64,000 bases of DNA from Apostichopus japonicus (Eukaryota; Echinodermata; Holothuroidea; Aspidochirotida; Stichopodidae): positions 8,939,001-9,003,000 of the forward strand of contig NC_092568.1 in NCBI RefSeq assembly GCF_037975245.1. The letters are read 5' to 3'. Both the position numbers and the translations under genes were made by a program. Below are positions 1 through 10,834 of this stretch, piece by piece. Below the pieces are notes generated by a model, which saw nothing but the letters and a program-made list of their open reading frames with translations, was not told the DNA's origin and made no database searches. How positions within the stretch are numbered: position 1 is the first letter of the stretch; the number at the start of each line of letters is the position of its first letter.

Positions 1-1521
1 CTGGACTGTTCCCCTGAAGAAAGCTTTACTTCTGGATTTTTACTCAAAAGTCATCTAGCCATGTAGTCCTCTGCACGCACGATTGTGCTAATAACGAATT
101 TGAAATTATTTGTGGTGTTGAAAAGGGGAGCGGGGATGTGCACCCCACCCCTTGTATTCGCACCTGAACTGCATTGACTTGTGACATTTTGATACAACAT
201 ACAATTATTGTCATGCATAAAAGCAATATATACCCATTTATTTATATCGTGACCTCAGGAGGGACGGGGGAGGGTGGGAGGGGGGGTGGTAACGTAGTTG
301 ATATACCAGTGTTATTTCATCTCTACTTTCTAGTGCTGTTACAACGTTGTTTATTAACGAGAGCTCTAGTTTACCAGCAGACAAAAATAAATATCAAATT
401 TCGTGAAAAAAAATGATAAAAATAGATTTGTCTTGAGCGAAAATATTGATAAGGTAAGACTTTTCACAATTATTGTGAACGATTGGAAAATGTATAGAGC
501 TATAGAAATCTCCGGTGTTTGGCGATATTAAAAATGGCAAATACATGCGAGATAAGAAAGACTGTCTTTCAGGAACAATTCAATGTATAAAACTCTCAGA
601 GCCCGAGTTATGGAGTTCGTGTCGGTCTAAAGCGAGGGCTTATACGTATATTCTGACGTCACCACTTCTAGATATGCAAACCCTAATTTAACAATAATTC
701 TAACGAGCATTATAGACCTTGATTTGTTATGTATGTTTATTGCTAGTACGATGTCAATCGTTTTTTTCCTCAAGTGAGAAAATTCTGAACGTGAGTGAAA
801 CATTTATAATAAGTATAAACTTGACGATGGTTCATCTTTTTTGTCAGGGAGAGTAGGCACAGAGGATTATATCAGTGGCGCGCGCAAGGGTGGTGGAGGG
901 GATCAGCGGACCAGTAAAGGGAGATTAAGCATTTCGCACCTCACCTTTGATGTCGTGAAAGGGTAAATTATTTTTCAATAAAAATTGAATTGTGCAGTTT
1001 GCTCATGTTTCTGTTCTTCATTTTTGATCTTATTCTTCTCCCAGGTTGATGCTACATCACGAACCATCAGATAATAACAACAGCATACTATATCACGTGA
1101 CCACAATAATATCATTATTCAACAATAAAATAAAATAAAACCACCCACCCACACGCACGCACACACACACATGCACACACACACGTAGAAAATATTTGTT
1201 CCCGTATTCGCAATATTAGAAAACGATAACTTGGAAGTTGGAACTGAATACAATATCTACAGTTGGCCCTTCTCGAATTATCGATTCTCGCTTGAATTGA
1301 TCAGTATATATCAGATAATAAATGAATGCACGTGGAAGAAATGACATTATTTTTCTTCGTGACAGAAAACCGTCCTCATTAAATTCATAGTAGTTGCGCT
1401 TTTATGTGGTTATCTTTAGTAATCACGTTACGTTACAGCCTACTTGTCTTAAAGTGGTACGGACACTTAGCCAATTTGCCCCACATTCAGTACATTTGTT
1501 GTGTGTGATAATCTCATTCAA
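1..1521. other. gene-free stretch
   Basis: I see no supportable exon on either strand. The stretch is AT-rich with a short CA/CG-type microsatellite near 1141-1186 and a G-rich run near 259-290. A segment at about 126-170 resembles one at about 54276-54318 (shared GCACCCCA-type and TTCGCACCTGA words) and is probably the end of a dispersed element. Confidence 0.6.
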
Positions 1522-1850
1522 TTCTGTTGACATTTTTCGAAAAGCTCTTTTCGTTTCCAATATTTTTAAATCTGGGAAACTCAGTAAATATGTCCAAACT
1601 ATGACGTGGAGTATTGCGCTCATCAAATTTCTCATTTTAGTCTTTAATAAGTTAACCCTAATTACAAGCCCACGTGTTTCATTTGGATAATGAAAATAAT
1701 AATAATAATAAAAATAATAATAATAATAAAATATTTCGTAGGCCACAATTCTTTCTCCAGTGTCCTGGAAACGAAGGTTGTCAAAAACAAAGGGCTAACA
1801 GAAAATTAGGCAGTCACTCCCTGTACATCATAAATTTGCTTAATTAGCTT
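1522..1850. repeat. dispersed repeat, copy 1
   Basis: This segment is clearly similar, in the same orientation, to 24729-25092. Shared landmarks in order are TTTCGAAAAGCTCTTT, GCGCTCATCAAA, TAATAAGTTAACCC, TTACAAGCCCAC, GAAACGAAGGTTGT and AGAAAATTAGGCAGTCACTC. An AAT-rich microsatellite sits in the middle of this copy (about 1688-1732). No coding capacity or terminal repeats are evident, so the class is unknown. Confidence 0.7.
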
Positions 1851-2032
1851 ATGTTCCAAAGCAATTATATTTCAAGGACAAATCAACAAGATATTTATAA
1901 TAGGAAAATAAATCTTTTGAAGAAGTAAACGAGGAGGGGTGGGGGTATATCTACTAAAACATGTAACATTCAAATTCGAGGTTAGAACAATATTGAAATG
2001 GGGTTTTTCACCAAACAGCGTGGAATAGTATA

Positions 2033-2197
2033 CAAATAATGAATGGTTTCCATTCGTGCAATAGTGCAAATGTTTCATGAGTTGAAAGATGGAATGTTCC
2101 ATTCAACGAGGCTGCGCCTCGTTGAATGGAACAAATTACATCTTTCAACGAATGAAATATTTGCACTATTGCACGAATGGAAACCATTCATTATTTG
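2033..2197. repeat. near-perfect 165-bp hairpin, MITE-like
   Basis: The two arms run from CAAATAATGAATGG at the left edge to CCATTCATTATTTG at the right edge, meeting at a short centre near 2115 (AGGCTGCGCCT). The arms pair almost continuously with only a few mismatches. This is the shape of a fold-back MITE or palindromic element. Target duplications are not clear. No other copy is seen in the window. Confidence 0.75.
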
Positions 2198-3249
2198 TTT
2201 TATACAACATATAATATTAAGATGGGTAAAATGCACTCATGCAACAGATTGTTTTGAACAGACAGGTTTCTCTGCTCTCTTACCATTGAAAAAAGTGCTA
2301 CCAAAAAAGTATAACGCATGGTTCTATCATCATAGCGTGCAATAGAGCGGATTTTGCATGCAATCGACGAGCAATTGACCAATCAAATGGCCGGAATATA
2401 ATTAGGTGTTGTATAATTGTCTCTAAGATATATATTACATGGCCTTCCGGAAACCCTTCTAAACACCATAGACTCATCAATCAGATTACTTGAACTAGTA
2501 AACCAAAAATGACAAAAATCAATTAAAACACGTAGCACCCGTAAATAAAATATTGATAACACTTGTCAATGAAATACGGGTAGAGTGTCATTCATAAGGG
2601 ATCATTTCTCTATGAAGTTATTAGAAGTTTGTAAAACTGTGGATTAACATTACCATGTGTGCATGGACTGACGTCATAACGAATCGTAGCCTTGGATGGG
2701 TAGTCAAGCATCTTCCATCCTTGGAAAACCAGATTAGCATATATAAAACATAAACAAAAAACGTGTATGATTTACATTTAATATTTACCGATCCATTTAT
2801 TTTCCATTGTAACATTTTATCAGCACTAGAATTGTCCAAGCTTAAATAGACTGCTGGCTGTGCAATGTAAACAACAGGTGAGACATAACTTTGATTCAGT
2901 ACATTAATGACAAGCGAACATTAAAGGAGCAATCCACACAAATGGATGTTTTTATCTTCCACTTTTGCTGCAATTGATGATGTACCACGGAGTCTGTTTT
3001 GTTTATTTAAAGCTTACACAGTCATATAGAGATAACTATATAAAACAATTAAATACATAAATAGTTTTTATTTTCGCGCTTCGTAAAGGTGTACATACCA
3101 GCGATATACATTGAGGTAAACTGTCCCCTCAAAGAAAAAAACACAAGAGGTGGGGGGCGGGGGGGGGCTAGAATATTTTCAAGAGAAACAACTTTAACTG
3201 GTGCTTTAACTGAGGAAATCCACAGTGACGTTTCCATGGCGATACCACT
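2198..3249. other. gene-free stretch
   Basis: No convincing exon is seen. A G-run lies near 3152-3168. The right edge borders the decayed third intracellular loop of the GPCR pseudogene. Confidence 0.55.
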
Positions 3250-3717
3250 TTAAGAATCAGACCGACCTTTTACCTCAGTATCAGATGCCAAGCGATATCG
3301 ATGATTCGGTTTACCCTTCATACGTGGACATCCCTCAGATTGCGGTTGTGTTACGCTGAATGGTAACTGATCCGTAGTTGCACATTGTTCGTTCAAAGTG
3401 AATTTTTTACTCACCGAACGTGGACCTAAGTTGGTTATGCATGGTAAAATATATTTGAGCGTTGAGAACCGTCAAACTAAAGGCTGGTATCCAGAACTGG
3501 ATCGGAAAAGCGGTCACTGCTAGCACAAAGTACCTACCGTAACCAGGAGAACAGTTGGTCTGTACCTTAAGACCATTGACGTTAAAAATGGGCCAGACTG
3601 TGTCGATTGGCATCCAGATACAAAAAGATAAGAACCAACAAAAGACATTAATTCGAATTGCGACTTTCTTGCTTCGGTTTCTGTAATAGCTGAAGGGTGC
3701 AATGGTAGCGTAGAATC
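3250..3717 (-). pseudogene. rhodopsin-family GPCR pseudogene, 3' half (TM4-TM5, start of ICL3)
   Basis: Read on the minus strand from 3717, the frame gives FYATIAPFSYYRNRSKKVA, then a TM4 with the family tryptophan (FCWFLSFCIWMPIDTVW), an extracellular loop with a cysteine (VQTNCSPGYG), and TM5 with its proline (FPIQFWIPAFSLTVL). The frame stops after QLRSTFGE. A one-base shift there reopens a polar frame (RSVSKKFTLNEQ...) to a stop at 3250, so the loop carries a frameshift. No TM6 or TM7 follows. The missing upstream part (TM1-TM3, ending DRLY) lies at 16304-16680, beyond the 12.6-kb insert. It resembles the intact receptor at 46263-47465. It is a relic, not a working gene. Confidence 0.85.
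3710..3717. repeat. outer 8-bp duplication, left copy (GTAGAATC)
   Basis: It matches 16304-16311 (GTACAATC) at 7 of 8 positions. On the minus strand the two are GATTCTAC and GATTGTAC. Both read as the same position of the receptor coding sequence, straddling the R and F/L-Y codons of the DRY motif, so the duplication is confirmed independently by gene continuity. Confidence 0.85.
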
Positions 3718-4308
3718 CAGTAACGGACTGGCCACACGGGTATTTGGACATTGCCCGGTGGGCCGGTGGCCCGGTGGGCCGGTGGGCTGGGGAGCCTGGA
3801 AGAAATTACAGCCCATTTTCGCAGAAGTTATTAGAATACAGACGGGATGTGTAGAAATATATTTGGAACTGTCGGAATCAGCTCATGAAATCACCATGTT
3901 AGTTAGTCTGTTAGTTCGTAACAAAAGAACGTGCTATTAGCAACCCGTCCGTGCTAATGGACTTTATTTAGGTTTATTGCAATTTTTTGAAGCATGTTGT
4001 CACACAATGCTTGAAAAACTAAATAAAATCCAGTCTAAAACATATATTGTTGTCTATATTCGTTTACGTTTTTATCTTTCCTCAGTTTAATCGCGTGTTG
4101 CTTCTGGAAAATTATTTTTGGGTCATTTTTAAAGGATTATGGTTACCTACAAAATTGAGAAATATAGCACCATTTTGCATCTTAAACTTCAAAAAACTTA
4201 GACCCCTCCCCCAGGACGGCGATCACTATGTAAGTAGCATATCAATGAATAATGGGCCGGTCTAGGTGGGAAATGCCCGGGCCGCTTTTAAGACCCAGTC
4301 CGCCCCTG
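3718..4308 (+). mobile_element. hAT-like non-autonomous element, copy E1
   Basis: It begins CAGTAACGGACTGG and ends CCAGTCCGCCCCTG, giving roughly 14-bp terminal inverted repeats with the CAG...CTG ends common in hAT elements. It is closely similar along its length to 15704-16303, including the (GGGCCGGT)n stretch near the left end and the CCAGGACGGCGATCACTAT block near the right end. It has no transposase frame, so any mobility would need a transposase in trans. Its two 8-bp flanks do not match each other; each matches a flank of the other copy. Confidence 0.85.
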
Positions 4309-4316
4309 CTTACGGG
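4309..4316. repeat. inner 8-bp duplication, left copy (CTTACGGG)
   Basis: It immediately follows E1 and matches 15696-15703 (CTTAAGGG), which immediately precedes E2, at 7 of 8 positions. Confidence 0.75.
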
Positions 4317-4530
4317 TGTAGGGAGGTTGATGCAATATTCATCAACCATCAATTTCTCTCTTATATTTGCAATCGTTATGAGCAGTCTCAAAGCAAAAGT
4401 TTTTTTTTTTTAGGGGGATGGAGGTGGGGTGAGTGTGGCAGGGGGGGGGGGTTCAACATTACATAATAACATAAAGTCCAGCACAAAATCTCAAGCGTTC
4501 GAAGCATTTCCGTTTCATAGTAATGACTTT

Positions 4531-4784
4531 GGAGTGTTAGCTCAGTGTTTAACGCCGGTGCCTTTCAATCATAAGGTCCCCGGTTTGAGTCACTCCCAGG
4601 TTAATGTATGTCGTCCAGTTACAGAGTTGTTGACAATTAACAATTTATAATCTTGGACGTTAAATATGAATGTAAGAGACTGACTTCGGTCAGCTTGCGG
4701 CTTTGATAAGCCAATGAGGCTGCTTCGCGAGTTCCTGCTTGCAGGAGGATCTAATATACATACATGCATACACACATACATACA
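4531..4784 (+). mobile_element. tRNA-derived SINE, full copy
   Basis: The head (4531-4596) is tRNA-like. GGAGTG at the start can pair with CACTCC at 4591-4596; an A-box-like TTAGCTCAGTG and a B-box-like GGTTTGAGTCAC are present. A ~190-bp body follows, containing GTCAGCTTGCGGC and TTGCAGGAGGATCTAA, and ends in a CATA/ATAC-type tail. A shorter relative lies at 7911-8037. The body is not tRNA-like, so this is a SINE rather than a tRNA gene. Confidence 0.75.
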
Positions 4785-5104
4785 AACTTTGCAGCACACT
4801 TTTCTGCACGGGTTTGACCAATTCTATATATAACCTACTACAATCGCGTGCCGGTTATTCACCTTCAACATGAACGACGGAGAAGGGGGGGGGGGGGCTG
4901 AGGTGTGGATTTATCCGTCATTTTTAGTTTTGCCATGTCTAAACATGTATAATAATAACCCAGGCAGATGTTATCATCGAAAATTCGAGTCAATGTTACA
5001 AGTATATATGACTGCATAGCACATTGGTATACCAACGTTAAAGCAATGCCCGGTTTCATTTCTACGAGGAAATTGACATTCTGTGTTTTGTCATAGGCCT
5101 ACCA

Positions 5105-5360
5105 AATGTCCGTGGAAATTTTGGATTTTTCCTTAAAATTTTTGAAAAGGTCGAAAGTTTGAGGGAAACACCGAAATCATTCAACAGTTTATTGGACCTT
5201 TCGTTATGCCCTCATACACTCTCCTTCTTTATATAGTACCACCTAACTATGTAATTATCCCGAATTTTTAAGAAAAGTTGATATTTTGAGATTAAAATAG
5301 TCTGTTGACCATTTTGAGATAAAACGTTACAATTTCTAAGGAAATACATCGAAATATTGG
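5105..5360. repeat. degenerate GTCGAA/TTTTGAGAT-type repeat, locus 1
   Basis: Loosely repeated words such as GGTCGAAAGTTTGAGG, GATATTTTGAGATTAAAATAG and CCATTTTGAGATAAAA recur about every 20-30 bp. The same word set recurs at 43405-43870 and, on the other strand, at 58845-59150. It is too degenerate to call a clean minisatellite. Confidence 0.5.
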
Positions 5361-6550
5361 AAGATTTAAATTTGTGTCATGAGTGTGTCATTTTGTCAGG
5401 TCATGATGACAAAGTGTTGCCAGGAGGTGGAAAAACGGCTCTTCCCTTAGATATTTTATTTTTCTCTATTAATTTTTCCTTCTTTCATTTCAAGCTGAAT
5501 TTACACTTGACACTGAAGAATGGAAGCATAACTTATTACGTACATGCTCAGAAATTCAACATGTTCGATTTACCATTATTTTGTGAAGCCCAACTTTATA
5601 ACGGGAAATAGGTAGCGTACTGCAATAAATAATAAGTCTATAAAAATCAATGCAAATGATTTGTTCAAGCTATCACCTCTGTCTGTCAAAGAACTGTTAA
5701 GTTGCTATTTCCCTGCAGGGTGGAATTAACATGTTCTTACCTTTTGGGGGTATGTCGTTCATCTCTATCACATAGACACTTGATAATGGTTGGGTGTGCT
5801 TTTGCTACCTAAACTAAGACTCTTCTGAGAAGGGTATGTAAATATATTATTAGAGAATTATCCTGTACACAAGCATTAACAGATGCCAGTAGCAGCGGCG
5901 AATTAGGTATAGGAGCCTGACATTTTATGGAAACAGCCAGATGCGATTGAAGGATCTTGTGGAGGAGTCGACATTCCAGCCCTCTCTCCTTGCGCACGCC
6001 ATTGGATTTTAGTGTGGTTGCCAGATAATGGTACCGCTTGGAACCACATCGTGACCGGGTTTGCGTTACTTTTACCAAACAGCGTAATACAAAAACATAA
6101 GTGGATCTATCCACTTGTACAAATAACGAATTGTAAACGAATTTAATTTAATATTTTGCTCATTTGGAACCCACGAAAGGGGTTTCTTATATAATCGTAC
6201 CTGTTCCTACCGAGGGGATGCCATTACAAGGTGCTTTTTCCTTGAAGAGGTCGAGTTTGATTTCCAAGAATGCGAGAAAATATGCTACCAAAGTTGATTT
6301 TGCAGCAATTGATAATAATGAAAGCAAATAAGCCTCACGGACCTACCTCAAGTAAGAATAAATTAATGTCAATATGCTTAATGTCTTTTCGTCGTTATAT
6401 ATACATTAATTGAATGTTTGATACGTGTTACCGGAAGCCGATTAAAGCGCTAAATGTTCACTGTGAATTATCGACTGCTCATATAGCGTAAACATCTTGT
6501 CGTATAGATTTGAGAAGTATGAAAGCAAATGCACCACTTGAATGGCATTA
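5361..6550. other. stretch without a recognisable gene
   Basis: A minus-strand open frame of about 100 codons (5809-6114) contains a basic segment (TRSRCGSKRYHYLATTLKS). I recognise no family and see no splice context for it, so it is not called as a gene; it could be a fragment of a repeat. Nothing else stands out. Confidence 0.4.
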
Positions 6551-6560
6551 ATCTCTATCT

Positions 6561-6745
6561 CCTCGGCCTTTTGGCTAAGATCATGTGTAGTATCTGTTCT
6601 TTTCCAGGAATGGTGATGCACACCTGACGATGATCACACAGTCACAGTCCCGATGCAAGGGGACTTGGGTTAGAAGCGGATCAGTCGTTCAGTAGTTTGG
6701 TTTTCGTGCCCAGGTTCTTTCCTGGGCGACTTTTTCTTAAAAAGT
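6561..6745 (+). mobile_element. U2 snRNA-headed SINE-like retroposon, copy a
   Basis: The first ~43 bases (6561-6603) match nearly base for base the start of spliceosomal U2 snRNA: CTCGGCCTTTTGGCTAAGAT, then GTGTAGTATCTGTTCTT, including the branch-site recognition sequence. After that the sequence leaves U2 and has no U2 Sm site or stem-loops III/IV. The remaining ~140 bp is shared with 7037-7210 and ends with a CCCAGG-loop-CCTGGG hairpin. The element is flanked by an exact 10-bp duplication, ATCTCTATCT at 6551-6560 and 6746-6755, which points to retroposition. It is not a working U2 gene. Confidence 0.8.
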
Positions 6746-7036
6746 ATCTCTATCTATTGTTATAAACTTGTTTCGAATAAGGAAGATGTGGTTCGTCAAT
6801 GAGTATCGATAAAGTCCATTAGTGCGTTACGTGGTCGACATACCGGGGACTACTTGGTATTCCAGAAATGGCAGTTATCTTCATCTGTTCATTGTTCATC
6901 AAAACGCAGTTCATTGACTTATGAAACAAATAGAATAAAGGACAACTAATCGGATAACATTCTTCCGAGATCAAACTAGTTTTATCCTTAATCGTGTACA
7001 ACTAACAGATCGACCGAAGAGTTGAAGGCATCACCG

Positions 7037-7210
7037 AAGATCATATGTAGTATCTGTTCCCTTTCGAGGAGATTTGTGATACACACCTGACGATGATCAC
7101 ACAGTCACCGTAGTCTCAATGCAAGGGGACTGGGGTTGAGAGCGGATCAGACGTTCGGTGCTTTGGTTTTCATGCCCATGTTCATTCCTGGGTGACTTTT
7201 CTTAAAAGTA
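7037..7210 (+). mobile_element. U2-headed SINE-like retroposon, copy b (5'-truncated)
   Basis: It starts inside the U2 part (AAGATCATATGTAGTATCTG) and continues in parallel with copy a: CACACCTGACGATGATCAC, ATGCAAGGGGACT, AGAGCGGATCAG, GGTTTTCATGCCCATGTT and CTTAAAAGTATC. Loss of the 5' end compared with copy a fits target-primed reverse transcription. Flanking duplication is weak (GGCAT on both sides). Confidence 0.7.
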
Positions 7211-7910
7211 TCCCCGGCATTGAATCATGGGAGAATGATCGACCGATATATTTTGCTGTAACTTGATAACTCTCTTAAATAATAAGGCAGAATTTTAGTC
7301 TTGATATATTATAATACAAAGAAAACAGACAACTTTGAGTCCAATAATGTTTCTGTAGCTATTCCAGTATTTTTCAAGAGATGTTTCGTTAAAGATACTT
7401 ATTTCTGTAATATTCGTTTAGGCTAACTTGATGGTGACGTCGGCTCCTCATTGCAGTTCTTATAGTTAATGTTGATCCGTTGGTTTTGAGGTCAACCAGA
7501 ATACGTTCGTTAAACTTCATATTAGCAACAGAGCACCCTTGGATGGCATTCAACACCATTTGTCATTAATAAAATTTGTAATAATTATAAACATGTCATT
7601 TGAGACCATGTAATCTTAATTTCTCCCATTGAGTTGTGTAGTGCAACCGAGGAACTATAGTCTGATGGGCTGTGTAATAAAGTAAAAGGTCCAGTCACTA
7701 TAACTAGTGAACCTCAACTGTTTAAAGGGTCATTCCAAAAACAAACAAAAAATAAGTAATTGTGTTATAGGAATACAATCCTAGCTAGACAGAGAGCAGT
7801 GGTTTTTAACGGCAACGGTCCACGGCATATCAAAGTTAATTTTGTTCCTGAAGTTATCAAAACACAAAACGGGGTATTTGGCCCATTACATAAAAATACA
7901 TTCCACCTTA
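7211..7910. other. gene-free stretch
   Basis: No exon, RNA gene or clear repeat is seen between the second U2-headed element and the truncated SINE. Confidence 0.5.
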
Positions 7911-8037
7911 GGAGTGTTAGCTCAGTGGTTAACGCCGGTACCTTCCAATCATAAGGGCTTTGGTAAGCCAATGAGGCTTCTTCGCGAGTTCCTGCTTGCA
8001 GGAGGATCTAAAATACATACATACATACATACATACC
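7911..8037 (+). mobile_element. tRNA-derived SINE, internally deleted copy
   Basis: It matches the start of the SINE at 4531 (GGAGTGTTAGCTCAGTGGTT through CAATCATAAG), then jumps to the 3' body (GGTAAGCCAATGAGGC, TTGCAGGAGGATCTAA) and ends in an ATAC repeat. About 120 bp, including the B box, is absent, so this copy should not be transcribed from its own promoter. Confidence 0.75.
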
Positions 8038-8078
8038 TTCAGAGTGACAAAAAAAAACGGCTTTAAAAGAAAGAATTC

Positions 8079-8645
8079 GATGGCGCTAGTTTGAAACAGG
8101 GTGTTTTTTAATATAAAATAATTATATGGCTCTTAAAGGCATCCGTATATTCACTTTCAGGAGAATAACGCCTCATTAGGCCACGTATTCAGTGGACATG
8201 GGCTGCAAGCATGCCGGTCGCAGAGATGTCACCACCTCTGGCCAAAGGCAAGGATTCACGCACGCCACCTAGTACGCTTCTGGTCGATTTGACCGACCCT
8301 CTGCGCATCCTCCCGGGTTCTTTTGCGACAACAAGGGAGACATGGTACGGGATCCTAGGCCACAAAAAAGCACCATGCCACAACCTCAGGTATTATCGCC
8401 AGAGGCCTGTCTTGAACCCTAGCCACGATTTACACGACCGACAAGGAATGAGTCTTTCGTCACCCTCTATAGCATCGGCCACCACATCAGCTAGTAAATT
8501 AGATAGTTGAATTAATATATCAAGACTTCAGCGTGGACTGCTGAAAGAGAAAAAGAATTTTAAACGTGTATAATCATTGATGGAGTCGAACTCAGTTCAT
8601 CAGGTTACCAGTCCACTGCTCTACCCACTGAACCATTTGACGAGT
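8079..8645 (-). mobile_element. long tRNA-related SINE-like repeat, copy 1
   Basis: It matches 42527-43095 over its whole length, from GATGGCGCTAGTTT at the left to a tRNA-like end at the right. Shared blocks include AGGATTCACGCACGC, GGTCGATTTGACCGACCCTC and GGGATCCTAGGCCACAAAA. On the minus strand the right end (about 8574-8645) reads like a tRNA: A-box-like TGGTTCAGTGGGTAGAGC and B-box-like GAGTTCGACTCC. The head therefore lies at the right and the element runs on the minus strand. Open frames inside it are incidental. Confidence 0.7.
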
Positions 8646-10834
8646 TAACTTTCAATCAGCTAAAATTGGTATTGTTGGTTGGATACAATCAATTTGTAAC
8701 AGTGAACGACACTGCCTTCAACGAAATCACTCTCTATTCATCCTGTTTTACTCTCATTAGAACAAAGATCTGAATATCTTTATTTACAAGAAGCTCACGC
8801 TTGTGTTTGTTTACATTGCAGCAAGTAGTAAGAATGTCGTTTCCTTCCAAGACGTAAATGTACAATAGGCTTATGCCACGATACTATCGATGACTTCGAA
8901 GCAAGCAATAACAGAAAAACGGATTCCGTGAAATCGTCTTATTCACAAAAGGTTGCTTAAGATAATGCTCGCAAGAGAGTTCTTGCTGTAAGTTGTGTCC
9001 TTTAACAACTATATTCTATGCAGACGATCATGAACTGGAGTAAGCCTGAAATTTCAACAAACAATACATATTCACATTTCAGTAGCGTTTTGAATGAGGA
9101 AGGGACAATGCTTAGTAAGTCAAACACGTTAACTTCATGTAACTAATCTTATTTAGGGATCTGAATGGCTGGAAATAGCACAGTTATTCGAAACCCGAAA
9201 GAGGATTCATAGGTTTTGAGTTTATGCAAGTAGATTTGGGAAACACGGGGATCGGGAATTCGTCAACTACAAGACTTTGTTTAGTGCGCAGCCTGCTTGA
9301 TGTACTTATTGATCCTCTGAAACTGCGGAATTTGCGTGGATAGGTCCCCCCCCCCTCCCCGCCCCTAAATGACTGTGCTCCACACATATACAGAAGTGTG
9401 TATTTAGCTTAATACACAATGTTAGAACCATCTTTATAAATATCAAATTTTGATCTAAGCATCCAACTTGGATGACAAGGTTGGGACGGTGACGAGGATG
9501 GGGTTAGGGTGTTTTTATAGCTGTTATATGTGCAATAAAAGTTAACACTATGAGTTGGTCGACTACATCAACAGTTATAATCACTCATATCAAATATAAG
9601 TTATAGAAAATCATTCTTGTAAGAAATTCCAACTGAAAATAAACACTCTATCCAATCATAAAAGAGCTTTACATGCTGCTTGATTCTTCAACTGATTTAA
9701 AGTTAATGACATTTGATCGAAAGAAAGTGAATAATACAACCGTGACCCACCTCTTTTCAATCTTTCAATCGCATGTACTATGCGATTGGCAGGGGCTCAC
9801 CAATAGGGGATTCTCCATAGCAGGGATTCTCCCATTGTGCGAATGAGTGAGGGTTAAACTAATGTACGTAACCATGGTATTAGGAACTGGTATTACCATT
9901 GGGTAACAAGCAAATGTGGCACGCTCACTCCAATGCATGATAAGCAATTATTGGCTTAATTGTTATCAACTTGAATCGTACTATTGTTCCAAATTAGTTG
10001 ACAAAGAAATAGGGAATTCTTGCAGCTAAGATTACAATTGAAATTTAACAGATAGTAGTATACTTTGCATATATAAGACATGATCCCGCCAGAAAGAATC
10101 TTTGATAATATTACCGTCTCGTTTCAATCTGCCCGACGTTTCATTGAGTGACGTCACACATTAAATTGTTATCAGATACCTTATTTTTTTGAGTAACCTT
10201 ACAATGTGTTTCTGTCAGGATGTTTAGAATTCAACGCAAAAAAAAAACAAATGCAAACAAACTTTTATAATCAGAAAATCAGTTTTCATATCTGGGCTTA
10301 ATTTGACATAATTTCGTTACGTAACTAACCTGGCTGTACATTTCGAAGCGGTTATAGATAGATCACGGAAGTCGAGTCGTCTCCAAGTTATTTGCTAAAA
10401 AACATCTCAATAACATACCAAACGATTTTGAATAACAGTTGGGAGAGGTGAGATTGGCAGACGTTCTCTAATATCTTCTCCCCCAAACACACCCCTCCCT
10501 CTTCCCCTTCCCCGCCCCCCCCCCCCTCTCTCCCTGTAAAACTATTCATGTCAGTAGGCAAAGGTATGTCTTAAATGTGAACTAACGGAAATATGGTTGT
10601 TGTTGATTGGTTGCTTTCTCTGAGATATAATGACAGCTTGTATCATTCTGGCCCCTTCTTCTGCTCAGAAAATTGCTCGTTTCCGAAATCAGACATTGAT
10701 AAAGGGACTTAGTACCACCCCAGGGAACTGGTAATGACTTCAATACTTTCGCCGAGTTGATAAAAACAACAGCAAATTGTATATCGTACTTATGTCAATA
10801 TTTAGGACGTATGTAATGTTACTATCATCAATTT
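8646..10834. other. gene-free stretch
   Basis: No recognisable exon is seen. It contains pyrimidine-rich tracts (poly-C near 9348-9365 and 10498-10530) and AT-rich sequence leading into the LINE. Confidence 0.5.

Noticed and set aside
3415-3717. GPCR TM4-TM5 segment as a functional exon ending at a GTGAGT donor
   Set aside because: The coding sequence continues past the GTGAGT after a one-base shift, no TM6/TM7 exon follows, and the TM1-TM3 part 12.6 kb away carries frameshifts. It fits an interrupted intronless pseudogene better.
4531-4596. tRNA gene
   Set aside because: A and B boxes and an acceptor-like stem exist, but the sequence continues into a SINE body shared with 7911-8037, and the anticodon arm is poor. 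The tRNA-like stretches at 8574, 38373, 43030, 49905 and 58447 were set aside for similar reasons.
5809-6114. Minus-strand open frame of about 100 codons
   Set aside because: No recognised family, no splice or promoter context; length is within chance for this composition.
6561-6603. U2 snRNA gene
   Set aside because: Only the first ~43 bases match U2. The Sm site and 3' stem-loops are absent, and a 10-bp duplication flanks the whole 185-bp element.
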